This document shows positions 24,203 to 36,100 of a DNA stretch of 64,000 nucleotides, in pieces. The position numbers and the translations under genes were made by a program. The notes below the pieces were generated by a model. That model searched no databases. It was not told the DNA's origin and saw only the letters and a program-made list of their open reading frames with translations. Within the stretch, counting starts at the first letter, position 1; every line of letters starts with the position of its first letter. Source of the stretch: Rhabditophanes sp. KR3021 (lineage: Eukaryota; Nematoda; Chromadorea; Rhabditida; Alloionematidae); contig CAUJLY010000006.1 of NCBI GenBank assembly GCA_963281155.1, positions 5,952,001 through 6,016,000 of the forward strand, in the 5' to 3' direction.

Positions 24203-25262
24203 ATGTTCAACGAAACAACGGCTTATATCTTTACAATTCAAAAATATTTGCCCTTTTTAACAGTTCAAGTGACGCAATGGCAACTGATTATTCATTCAAT
24301 CTTTTTTTTTCTCGGATCAGGCTTGCAAATTTGCATCGTTATGACTATTTTAACCAATTTTAAAAATGAAAAAACATTCCAATCAAATTTTTTTAAATAT
24401 ACCGTCATTAATGGCATTGTCTATCTTTTCTTTAATTCAAACTATTTTTTTAACATCTATATATTATTATATCCACCTTACGCTACTTTATTTGTTACTA
24501 AGAGTAATAACTATTTTTATACTCTTGTTTATTTTTTAAATGCCTTTGGTTTGTTCCTCAACCCCTATGGAACATTAGTTCTTAGTCTCAATCGTTTTTT
24601 AGCAGTCATTTATACGGAACATCAACTTCATGTAAGTTTTATTCTTTTTACTTGTATATTATACATTTTAGAACAATAAATTAATATTCTATTTCTCCCT
24701 TCCGTTTTATTTTATCATACCACTCTATTTTACATGGTTTCTGATATTTGCAACGATTGAATTTTTTGAAGCTGAGAAGTATACAACTGATAATAAAATA
24801 GTTTACATGGTTTACTATGTTAAATCAGAATATTTCCCGAATGGTTCTATATCAAAATCCCAATTTCCTTACATGTTATCAGCATCAATTTTGACTCTAA
24901 CTTTCAACGTCTTAACTGTCTCCAAGCTTGTCAAAATAAATCTTAATAGAACATATACAATTCACAATACGAAATCTAAGACCGAATTTCGGTTATTTAT
25001 AGTATCTTTGTGCTACTTCATATTTGATATCCTGCTTGTTGGAGTCGTAATTATGATTAAGCATTCGATGATATATGAGGATCAATCCATCCCAAATTTG
25101 CTAATGGTTACAATCATGTCAATTTATACAACTCAGATGGTATTCACTAATGTTGCTTTACTTTTACTAAGCAAGAAAATACGATCGCGTATGAGCGAGT
25201 TTTTGAAGTTATGCAAAGTATTTTCAACTGCTTCAAGCAATATTATACCGATTACAACCTAA
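24203..25262 (+). CDS. Nematode serpentine chemoreceptor (srg/srv-like 7TM)
   Basis: Two exons, 24203-24631 and 24672-25262, with a 40-nt intron, encode 339 aa and seven hydrophobic segments. TM1 is near residues 27-50, and the TM3 end is LVLSLNRFLAVIYTEH, with NRF in the place of DRY, as is usual in nematode Srg-superfamily receptors. The rest alternates hydrophobic helices with short basic loops. By family these are sensory-neuron receptors for odorants or pheromones. I cannot assign the exact subfamily (srg, srv, sru). No signal peptide is expected. A single intact copy is present in the window, although such genes often occur in clusters. Start chosen as the first Met giving an extracellular N-terminus with an N-glycosylation site (NET). 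Confidence 0.8.
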
Positions 25263-25517
25263 GAAATCTCGAATATGTAAAATGTGATAAATTATTTAAA
25301 GGATTGAGCATTGGCTTTTGAAATTGTGTGTAATATGCATATGTTCTATTTTATACAAATCTATCCAAATCAATTTCAACCGATACGATATCTACTTTAC
25401 TGAGATAAATGTATTCTAATATATAATAAAACATTGTATATAATATCAAAACATATTTTATTAAAAGCTTAGATAAAGATGTGAATCATGATTATAAAGT
25501 ATCCAAGTTATATTAAG

Positions 25518-26451
25518 ATGAATTGCCTCCTGCTAGCATTATTATTTCTCATTTATACAATCAGTATGAAAGTAAGTAAATTTTATATTTCTAATTAGCA
25601 TATTTAAGTGTTTAATTGTATATGCTTCGAAACCATACATTCACAAGTTGATGCCTAGGGGTGTAATTTCAACAGAGAAAGACACCGTCAATCACATCAT
25701 CTTGAATATAATTGATAATAAGATTATAATTGATTGTTGTTTAGAGAACGATGAAGAATATAGCATAGAATGGATGTATAATTACGAACTCCTTAAAATT
25801 GATTACGTATTGTATATTGAAGATAAATTTGATGGTCGGAGCAGTCTTATACTGAGTGAGAATTTAAAAACCGAAGTATGTGGGATATATCAATGTTTCT
25901 GGCTAAATGAAGACAAGCATGCAATATTTTCAGACTTATTAATAATTGATATTTTTACCATTCCATCTCCACCTAAGATTGTATGCATGCCAAACTCAAA
26001 TGCTACTTATGCAGACTGTGCGGTACTTAATTATGACAGATTAAAGCCTGGGCAATGGCCAAAACAAATTATAGTTTACCTTTACGATGAATATTTTGAA
26101 AGTGACGAACTAAATACAATGATCAAAAACTCTGAAGCTAGATCATTTTTCTTCGAAGATTTTGTAGATATGATTACGTTTAATTGTTTGAAAATTGGAA
26201 AAATAATGCACGCAAGAGCTCTCGCTGTTAATTCTGTTGGAACTTCTGATTTTGGGCCCATCTTTGATATTCAGACTACTACTCAAATTGAGAGCGGAAA
26301 ATATATTAGCAAAGAAGATGAATGCTCAAGTAATTGTGATATAGTTTGTCGCGAAAATGAGACAAACTCCATAAATTTAAATATAAAAAGCAGTTTAGTA
26401 TTAATATTATCAATTATGGTTTCTGCTTATTTCTTTTATTTATTGTGGTAA
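25518..26451 (+). CDS. Small Ig-like plus FN3-like cell-surface protein
   Basis: Exon 1 (25518-25571) encodes a signal peptide, MNCLLLALLFLIYTISMK. The donor GTAAGT then joins an acceptor at 25608 (37-nt intron, TATTTAAG) or, also in phase, at 25647 (76-nt intron). With the first choice the protein is 298 aa. Residues about 45-125 look like an Ig domain: Cys61/62, Trp73 in IEWMYN, and the closing G-x-Y-x-C motif VCGIYQC (Cys114). Residues about 138-240 resemble FN3 (SPPKIVCMPNS ... ARALAVNSVGTSDFGP). A Cys-rich stalk (ECSSNCDIVC) and a hydrophobic C-terminus of about 18 residues ending LLW follow, which suggests a GPI signal or a tail anchor. Role: probably adhesion or ligand binding; no specific homologue recognised. 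Confidence 0.75.
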
Positions 26452-26645
26452 AATGTGGTCAAAACTAATCATTACAAGCAGAGTCATCGTCCAACAACTC
26501 AATAAATTTATTTAATAAAAGTGATCTATTTACTTATTTTTAAAATAAAAATAATTTTATTTAATATTTGTGTATTTGAAGCTACGCCGTAGCTAAAATA
26601 TTTATTTCAAACGACTATTATATTTGGATAATATTAATCATTTGA

Positions 26646-29600
26646 TTATTTAAAAAGGGAAAACATTTTTGCTCCTGCTCCTTCGACAATGCTGCTCATG
26701 TTGCTGACTGCTTGCGTTGCGTTACCCAAATTTCCCAGATATCCTGGCAATGAATGACCTGTTGATCCTGAGCCCATGCCACTTGAACCATTGTCTGATA
26801 AAGCACAATTAGCTTCTTCTAGTTGAAGACGTCTTTGTACGGATTGGTAAAATTTGCTACTTAGACGTTCATCGTCTATTCCGATTAAAGCAAAATTTGA
26901 ATTTACTTTCTAAAATAATTTATTTTTAATTCATCTTATTTTCAACTAAAGTTTTAATATGAATTATTTGTAATATAAATTACTTTTTATATGAGTATTT
27001 GTAATAAAAACTATTTGTCATGAAATTTTTAACATAAATTAATATGAGCTGTTTGTATTAGGAATTACTTTTTATGTGAGTTTGCGTATTAAGGAACTTA
27101 CTCTAACAATAAATAATAAACAAGTCAATTGATACTGAGAAAGCGATTGCTGTAATCTTTCAGTCAACCAATCATTCATCAATTTTATTTGGCCATCATA
27201 CCAGTTTTCTAACAATTTATTTGTCCAAATGTCATCACTAATAACTTCTGTCAACGTTTCTGTTGAAGCTTCCATAAAAGATACATAGTTATGACCCAAA
27301 TGGACAGAGTTTTGTTGTTGATTTGCTGGCGTTTTGGTGTTGCCATTAGCTGTGGAACTGTTTGATCCTGAAAAGTTCTGATCTCCCACTAAATTTTTCA
27401 TCTAAAATTGGGATATAATATTGCATTAAATAACAAAAAACATACTCTGTTAAATATGGCATTAGGTTTGGGGGCTATTGATAGCAATGTCCCCAAGGGA
27501 TTTCCTTCATCATATCGAGCTAATCTCGACAGAACATTTTCTAAAACAGAAAGCAATTTTTCTATAATACAAGTATCCATGTCACACAGCATCGTTTCCA
27601 AAGTCTCGTCAAGTGTCGATTGAAACCTAAAATCACCATCCATTTTAAGTTTGATGGCTCGAGCTTTTGAAATGAATAGAACATTGCACATGACGCAAAC
27701 TACTTCGGGTAGCACATAATCCGTATTTTTCTTGGCTCTCTGCATTATGGTGTCAAAACATTGATAAGTACAATTTGCACACTTTTTGATCATATCGGAA
27801 GCTAAGGTTTTCATTCGAACATTTAAATATTTGGCAAATTCATCTTCTGGCCAGTTTAAATCTTTGACAAAACCTTGCAACGCATCTAATTTCCAATAAA
27901 TATCTTCAGACGTAGAACATCCATCCTTTCGTGATTCCCATTTTTCTTTAATAAATCCTTTGTCAATAGATTGTGAAATAGAATACTCCATCAAATCTAC
28001 ATAACGTGTCACCATCGGTGAAAATTGAGTTATTAATTTAGTGTGGAAGGGCCCGTTTTTAAGTGAAGATTCTGAGCATAAAAAGTCATTAAGAAGCTGA
28101 AATAGTGGGAAAGCATCCCATGAGTCTGGAGGCTGGACGTCAAGTGCTGCATCCAAATCAACTGAATAGAGTGACCAAAATATTTCAGAGTGATGTGAGA
28201 GAAGATCGCTAAACCAGGCAAATGCCTATAAAAAATAGATTAGCATGGGACAGAAAAATAGTTCAGAAGCTAATAAAACTGCAATTTGCATTCATTCACA
28301 GTGTGTTGAAAGTTTGTGTAAATTTAGACAAGTTAAGGTGATTTAAACGATTACACATGAATAAGGACAAATTGTAAAAGGTAAATAATTTTGAACAATT
28401 TAAAAGGTATGTGTGCATTTGACATATAAAAGAACCTTTCAACATTCAAGCATTTACAACATTAATTGACAAAGGAAAAGAATATTAAAAGAGAGTGAGA
28501 AAACATCCAAAAACATATAAATTATTATACTTACACTTCGAAGTTGCTAAAAATATAAATTAAAAATTAAATAAATAAATCAAAATATAAGAAAACATAA
28601 TTTTAAATTAAATCACATTGCACTTTTAATTAACATTCGTCAACACAAATAGTGTATTTTTGGTTGATGATGGGCGGTTAATAAAATAAAATGATAGTAA
28701 TTAAAATGAAACGTCTGTGTGTGTTTTTGACTGATTAGTTTAACTAAAAAAGTGTGCCACTATTTTTTTTAAAGAAACTAATTTAGGGATAAAAAATAAA
28801 TGGATGTAGTCCTTTTTTTAAATCTCCCTTGTTTTTCACTAGTAAATAGATTTGTGTAGTTGCGTTTAGACTAAATGTCTGCTTTTTATTATCTTAGTTA
28901 TCCTTAATTTGCTCCTAGGATGGGCTAGTCTCTTTTTGATAAATACACATTTATTGTCTACTTACCTCTCCGTGATGTTCTTCATTTTCTTTCAGCAAAT
29001 CTATACAAAATTCCGTCACTCTAATCATATCCTCTATTCTTTGCTGAGGAGCTACATCTCCACCCATTCTTTGTTCTATTTTGGCCTCATTACAAATTCG
29101 TGTATAATTTACTAATGCCGCATCTTCTAAACATTTTCTAATTACGGCTCTAACCTCTTCTGGTGGTACTGGAGAAACTACATCCTTCATCAATACTCTT
29201 TCTAACAAAGACAACGTCCCCTTCAATGCACCCTCCGGTCTTCCAAATGGGAAACAGTATCGAAAATTGGTTATTTGCTTTTCAAGTAACATTCTAAGCC
29301 TCTCTTTTACTTCTTGGAATTTCTCTTTTTCTTCTAATGTTACCGTACCAACTCCATCTGGCCTATTTCCATGAACATGACTTGCACAAAAAGCAAATGA
29401 ATAATGAATCAGTGTTGGATCAACAAGGTGTCCTTGATCAGCTTTATTTAATAGTTCTTCTAATAAACTAACGTGTCTAAAACATCCACGGACCATGTAT
29501 CTGGCACAATATTCATCTAAAACAAACACTTGGCCAGGGGAAAACCATCCCAGAGAACAAATCGGTTCATTTAAGCGGTATGTTAAAGTTGCTTTTTGTA

Positions 29601-32600
29601 TCATGGCAAAACTATGATCATGATTTAAAGATACGGGATCACATTGAACCTGTTCATCAATGCCGTGTTTACTTGCTTTATCCGCAAAGCCTTGAGCCTT
29701 TGATACAGAGGAAGAAGATTGCTTCGGAGGTACTGGCTTGTAAGCTTGACCTGTTGCCCTATATAAAGCCTGAACCCATAAATGTCTTTCATTTTCGTCG
29801 TCTGTGGCGAACTTTAACTCATCGCCTTCTTTAATGGCAGTAAAAAAGAATTTACCACCTTGATTATATAGATCGGCATCAGGTTCAGGCATGTAGTCAA
29901 TAGTAAAAGCATCTAATTGAATAAATTCAGTTGGGTCGGATTTTTTCTCCCTATAACTACACATTGCAAAAGCATACTGGGAAACCTGAACCAAGCAGAA
30001 GAATCGTCGTTTCCATTTTTTCCATGCAATTTTTCCTAGGCAGTAACAATAACCACAATATTTAAGATTTGGAGGTTTTTCTACCCTTATTGCGATTCTA
30101 ATTTTTAAATTTACATCTTGGCTATTCTTCTGTACCGTCATTTTATACCATTCGGGACTTTTTAAACAATTTGGCGTAGGTCTTATTATTACTTTGCCTA
30201 ATTCTTTGTCTTCAAAAGAAACAATGCTTTTAACCTCTGTGTACAATTTTATTTTAACAATTGGGAGTGGATACTTAGTGGTGAAATCACCCTGTGTATC
30301 CCACGTCGGCTTGGAAGCTTCCGCATGATCTGTTTGCAGCTTTGCGCAATTGTCAACTTCCATTGTGCAATAGACTATTCTATTAGAGGCAATTGATTTT
30401 AAATTTTGAACCTCCATTACAACAACTTCCATGTTAAAGGTTAAGGTAACATCACTTTTAGTCAATGCTACTTCACCGTCGTCATTATCCGTTTTGTTAA
30501 GCGATAGAGATGAAGTTCTACGCTTGAGACTAAAACAAAAACTGTTAAATTTAAATAAAGCATCACACAAAAAGCACAAAAACTAAAATGTAGCGGCAAT
30601 TTATATATGAACATTGGTGCATATATATTGATGGCGACAACGACAAACACATTTTAGCCAATCCTCTTTGTTTTATATTTGCAAAGAATGGATTACTTCT
30701 CTTTGGAAGAAAGCAATCATATTTTGACACAACATGCAAGATCAAAAAAATTCACTTTATTAAAATCATTTAGCACATTAAACCAGCTTCAATATGTGGC
30801 GAAAATGGACTGAGGGAGATCGTTTTTGTTACATTTGTCGTGAGGTATAATTTAAACGAGAATTTAGTCAAGCAAATTAAAATTTACTCATAAACTCAAA
30901 GCATGGTAGGCACAAAATTATAAATGCAATTTAAATGAGTATTTTAAATAATAAAATATTGAGTTGCAATTAACTTAAAAATTTGACAACTCACATTTGA
31001 ATAAGTTGCCAGTTATAAACGTATGATGCATGCGAAAACTAATTAATAATTATTTAAAGTAAGCATGTGGTGGCAAAGCCAAAAAATAAAATAAACTTAA
31101 GATAATTTTAAAGATCAGAGAAATAATTAAAGGTGGTTACAATTGTGAGACTAAAGGTAAATTGCAACAAACCTGTTGAAAAGGGATAAGTCTTCGATAC
31201 TTCGTGATCTAAAAAGGTCTTTTTGGTTATAATATTTTCTAGCATGTGTCATTAAGTGCTTTATAATTTTTGATATTATTTTCAGTTTGTTAATTACTAC
31301 CTCTATTATCAATATATTTTTCCCCTGACAGTTATTAACATCATTTTTTGCCGTGTGTATTGAACGATTTAATATTAAAGCAAAGCAACAATCTACTAAT
31401 GCAAAGAGACGTGACCAATATAATTAATATACATATAACACTCATTATAATTGAGACAAAGGTTTGGCCTGACAAATTTGGTATGTACTCCTCTTTTTTG
31501 TATCGAGATGCATATCTCTTTACATATATCCAACATGGTAACTGATAAAAAAGTTAGCAAAATATAAAAAAGTTAAAAAAGAATGCTATTGTTAAGAGTA
31601 AATGTTAGGCCGTCAACCAAAGTCACTTTTAATCACCTTAGATAAACATGCCTGCTTTTGCTTTTTCCATCTTTTTTTCTACCAGTTATCCCTTGGCCTC
31701 TTGGAGTTACAGGCACTGATTCTAAATTTGAAATCAATAAATTGATTGACTGTCTGGTCTCATCCATAAATAACGTCTCCATATCTTTTACAACAAACTT
31801 TGGCATTATTTTTTTCAATCTTGACACTTCCCTTAGCACTTCTTCTCTCGTTGTTACTTCTCTCCTTATTGCAGCAGCTTGCTCATCCGGGTTATCCAAT
31901 TGTAAGGCATTAAATATGATCTGATGTTCGAACTTCTTTATCGACAAAATTTGTTGAAACATGTCGTATAATTGGTCCTTTGATTGAATAAGGTCAGCAT
32001 TTGTAGCATTGGCTCCTCGCAGTCTTCCTCTACAATCAAATAGAATTAATATAATTTCATTTGTGGGTATAATCTAATTAATAAGACACGAAAGTTTGTT
32101 GTTGCATAGACACAAATTATTACCTCGCTCCTCTGCCTTGTATATTGTCTTCATCGCCTTTGATTATTAAATCAAATTTAGCCATCCATGATGATAAAAC
32201 TGTTTCTTTAGATAGACCATCTAGTTCAGGGAGTAATCGAATCCTTTTCTCGACATTACAACGAAACACTTCCCTAAAATCGTAGCATGAAAAACCACCA
32301 GCTTGCACTATCTTTTGAACTCTTTCACTTTTGAGAAACACTTCATAGTATGAATCGAGGGCTTTTGTCAATGCTTCATCGGCAGGAATTTGTGTGTCAC
32401 CACGTAAAAAGGCTTGAAATCTTTCTTTCATTCTGGTTAGTTCAGGCTTTGTTATTTTCAGTTGTCTTCGTGCCATATCGGTTGGTTGTTTAGCATTAAA
32501 ATGATAAGCCACGCATTTGGCAACAAAAACGTAAAGTTGGAGTCTTTGTTTGTGCTCTTCCTCTTCCTGCTCTGCTTTTATCCTTTCTTCATCCTCTTTG

Positions 32601-33172
32601 CTGAGTTTGCATCCTGCAGTTGTGTCAGATGAAGGTGCGTGAATTGGTGTATCCCCCGAATAATGTTCTTCATCTTCTTGATCTGAAATTTCCTGAGATG
32701 ATTGAAAGGCTTTTTGCATGGACAAACTATTTGTGGCACCGTGACCCTTTTTTGCGCTTAAATTTGCCCCTGGTCCGGGTTGACCTCCAGTTCTAAATGA
32801 CCCATTGTGTGAAGATGTAGCCACCCGTGCCTGATTTGACTCACTTCTTTTCAAGGAATTTGCTTGAGACACAGAATCAGATGGAGCTGGAGAATCTGAT
32901 CGAGGAGAAATTGTCATAGAATTTCCTAAAGGCCCAGTGCCGTGCAGATGAATACCATTAATACCAGAAAGATGAGCGAGATGGAAATTTCCTTTTTTTG
33001 GGATTCCAAGTGTCTAAAAATGTAGTAAATAAGGCTAAGATATGAGACATAAGGGATAATTATGTTTTCTGGAAAGCTCAAAAATAAATAAAATATATAT
33101 TACCTCTGGGCCTTCGTAATTATCATTAATATAGTCGTCATCTTCTTCTTCAGAACTGGATGCTCCGAGCAT
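26646..33172 (-). CDS. unc-31: Calcium-dependent activator protein for secretion (CAPS / UNC-31)
   Basis: Primes dense-core vesicles for Ca2+-triggered release of neuropeptides and hormones at the presynaptic membrane. Eight exons all splice in phase: 33172-33104, 33013-32124, 32029-31637, 31208-31173, 30529-28966, 28225-27446, 27401-27102 and 26909-26646. They give 1431 aa, against about 1350-1380 usual. The N-terminus [14 protein letters not shown] is the conserved CAPS start. Conserved blocks are [27 protein letters not shown] and [16 protein letters not shown]2-like domain covers about 495-612 and a PH domain about 618-720 ([20 protein letters not shown]). The MUN/DUF1041 region covers about 830-1290 (EEHHGE joined to [13 protein letters not shown]). 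The variable C-tail has RLQLEEANC. The ATG directly follows TATTTTTAG, consistent with trans-splicing. The gene is intact. Confidence 0.96.
31173..31208 (-). other. unc-31: 36-nt microexon of the CAPS gene
   Basis: The sequence is flanked by TTTTTAG and GTTTGT and has phase 2 at both ends. It encodes [11 protein letters not shown] plus shared codon ends, placed between the conserved DUF-rich N-terminal half and the LKRRTSS start of the C2 exon. Skipping it keeps the frame, so it could be a cassette exon. It was found only by requiring phase continuity between neighbours. Confidence 0.75.
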
Positions 33173-36100
33173 CTAAAAATAAATACAATAGTATTAGATA
33201 ATACTATTACAACACTTCTTATATGACCATTCAGTACACGAAAGCAGTTTAGCCAACACTCTTGGCGATTGAATGATGGCACACAATACTTTTTCTAAAC
33301 AAAAACCGACGCCACAACTATTGTGACGCTTGTGATTGAATAAAAATAAAAAGAAACCGTTGCTTGGGAATTGTTAGCTTAAAGGACAGGATGTCATTTA
33401 AACAATACAAAAAAGAGAGAGGTTCAATCGTAACCGTAATAAATTAGAAAAAATTCGACAAATTTATATATTTTTATCAAATAACGTTTCGACTTAAAAT
33501 TGCAAAAGAAATAGTATGTGGGGTGGTGTATATATGTTATGTGTTTTTGAAAGACAAAACAAATAAAGTAACCAGAAACTATCAGAAAAATGACGGATTC
33601 GTGAATAAAATGACAGATTAAAATTTAATTTTCAATGAATCACATTGTTAAAAATTTAACCAAATGAATGTGGGCATCAAAGCTGTTGTCAAGAAACACA
33701 TTTTAATGGTACTCTCCATATTGTGCCACCAAGTAAAAGTAAAAAATGGTAATCATGATGGCGAGCAACATAATATAAAACTTCCAATTTGTTGAAGAAG
33801 ACAGTATTAAGGCAATATTTGCATTTCATTCAAAAATTTAAATTGTGGATGTGTAGATATCTACAATATATAAACACAGAACGTCAAAGCCATACTTTAA
33901 AAGCTTAAGAACATTTGCAGAATTATTCGTATTAAAATCTAAAAGGTGATAATAGATAGATAATGTTATACAGGTTTAAAAAACATATTAACAGTCCAAA
34001 TTCATCTGTCAAAATCTTAATAAAAACCAAATGTATAGCGTTCAAAAGTTGGATACTACATGCCCTATTTCTAAAGATGAGAGGAAAGTATCATATATTA
34101 AAACGAAGAAAACTATAAGTGCAATGATTGTTAAAGAGTATGTATAAGTAAATAGTTTCTTAAATTTGTGTGTTGTTTCACATAAAAAGTTTAAAAAATA
34201 ATTGCTAACTAAAAGTTGCCATCTATGCATAAATGATACTCAAACAAAATTATTCATAGGGTGTTTCATGCACTTTAAACAATGCTAGAATAGCAATTTT
34301 AAAAACAAGATATAATTAGCTACTCTCTTACCCAAAAAACTTTATCTCATCTTTTAAATTACATAGGAATAAAAAGTTATTTGATGTTAACACTAGTTAA
34401 TTAAAATTTCTTCTAGAGTCTGCTTCCTTTTTTATTACAACTATCCAGCCGCTTGCGCCAGGCTTTTAAGTCTAAAAAATAATGAATAAATATCTTAGAC
34501 TTTTTAATTACCTACTAAATAGTTAATTAAAAGTTTATTATTTGACCACTTCGACACCACAAATGTATCTTCAAGGATAATAATCTTAGCCAAATGTCTT
34601 TTTCCATTAAGAAGATAGCAAAAGCTTAGTTCTATGGTCATGTTTAAGGATATAAAATTATGAGAATGAAATAGAATGATAAATAACAATGATGAAAACT
34701 TTCGTTAATTAAAATTCATAAATTAAAGAAAGAAGAATGGGATGACGGTTCGAGAATGATATATGACAGATATGTGCGAGTTGTGGTGCAATTGATACAT
34801 TTGAAAAATGATTGAAATGCGGTTGACTTTTTTGCTTTCTATTTAGAAATCTGCAAAACAGGAAAAAGAAAGAGTTAAAAGGCAAATCATAATACTGATT
34901 AGTAAAAATTTTATGAATTACGTCTTTGAACGTTACCATGATTACATGACTTGATTTTTAAGCATTTTTTATTTAAAAGTAATGGTTATCAATAAAAAGC
35001 ACATCAAGAGTGTATGTATGTCTTAAGCCTAAAAGGCTTACAATTTTTTTGCTTAGCATCATAATATCAATACTTTAAAATTATTTAGTGTTATTTCTTT
35101 TTTTGTTCAAAACAATCAAGCAACAAAATAAAAATGTTACAATAAAAACAACCAGTCACAAAAATAATATCGCCTTACTCATAGGAAGAGTGCAACCCCG
35201 AGACTACATTAAGAATTTAAAAGGAGGGTGTTTAGTCAGATTTATCATTTCAACGTTGCAAATACAAATGCTTCTTAATATCAAAAAGAAAACGTTAAAA
35301 TTGCTTTCTTTAAGTTTTTCTTCTTTACTGCATAATATGTATGCGTAGATATGGAATCACGTTAAAATTCATTTTTCTTTTCACTTTTTTCTTCGTTATA
35401 TAACACATATCTATCTTTTTTCATTGAATGTAAAAAATATTATTAGTTGTTGTTCTCCAAAAGCCAAGGAGTCAACGATAAATTGTGTATGTGGCATTTT
35501 TGGTGTGTGAATGAATATATATAAATACATATGCATGTAATACTTTGTGCTGCGAGCTAAGAGCGCACTCTATATACTAGTTGTTGTATTTTTATGCAAA
35601 TATGCTAACGATTATATAGTGCCGACATCATCATTTGCGCACCACTATTTATCAATTGTAACAGCAGTATAAAAAGTACACGAAATCTATACCACTACTA
35701 ACATACATAATCATATATAGTGGCTTCTTTTACTAATCCAGAATTATTTACAAATAGTAAAAATATGTATATTATTTGTATTCAAAAAATTTTTTAAGGC
35801 CGAACAAGTATGTCTTCTTTGGCTATGCGTATACAAATGATGTGTATAGTCCACTATAAAAGTATTCGACCAGTATATGTCGAAGTGTTTGGTCAGTATG
35901 TGCCAGTGCCTTTGGCAGCATCTGTTTGAAAATGTACGTCTATCATTAAATAACTTCACTGGTAAAATCCTCCTTATTTGTAAAAAATGTGAGTAATGGT
36001 ATGTTTAGTCTTAAGGAAACTTTTTTGTTTAAGAATGAAACAAAATACACACTACTTGGTGAGAGCAACGTCTCCCAAACAAATTGCAATCTATGTTTGT

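Noticed and set aside
26580..26594. 15-bp palindrome AGCTACGCCGTAGCT between the convergent Ig-FN3 and CAPS genes
   Set aside because: Too short and isolated to call a terminator or transposon end; could be chance.
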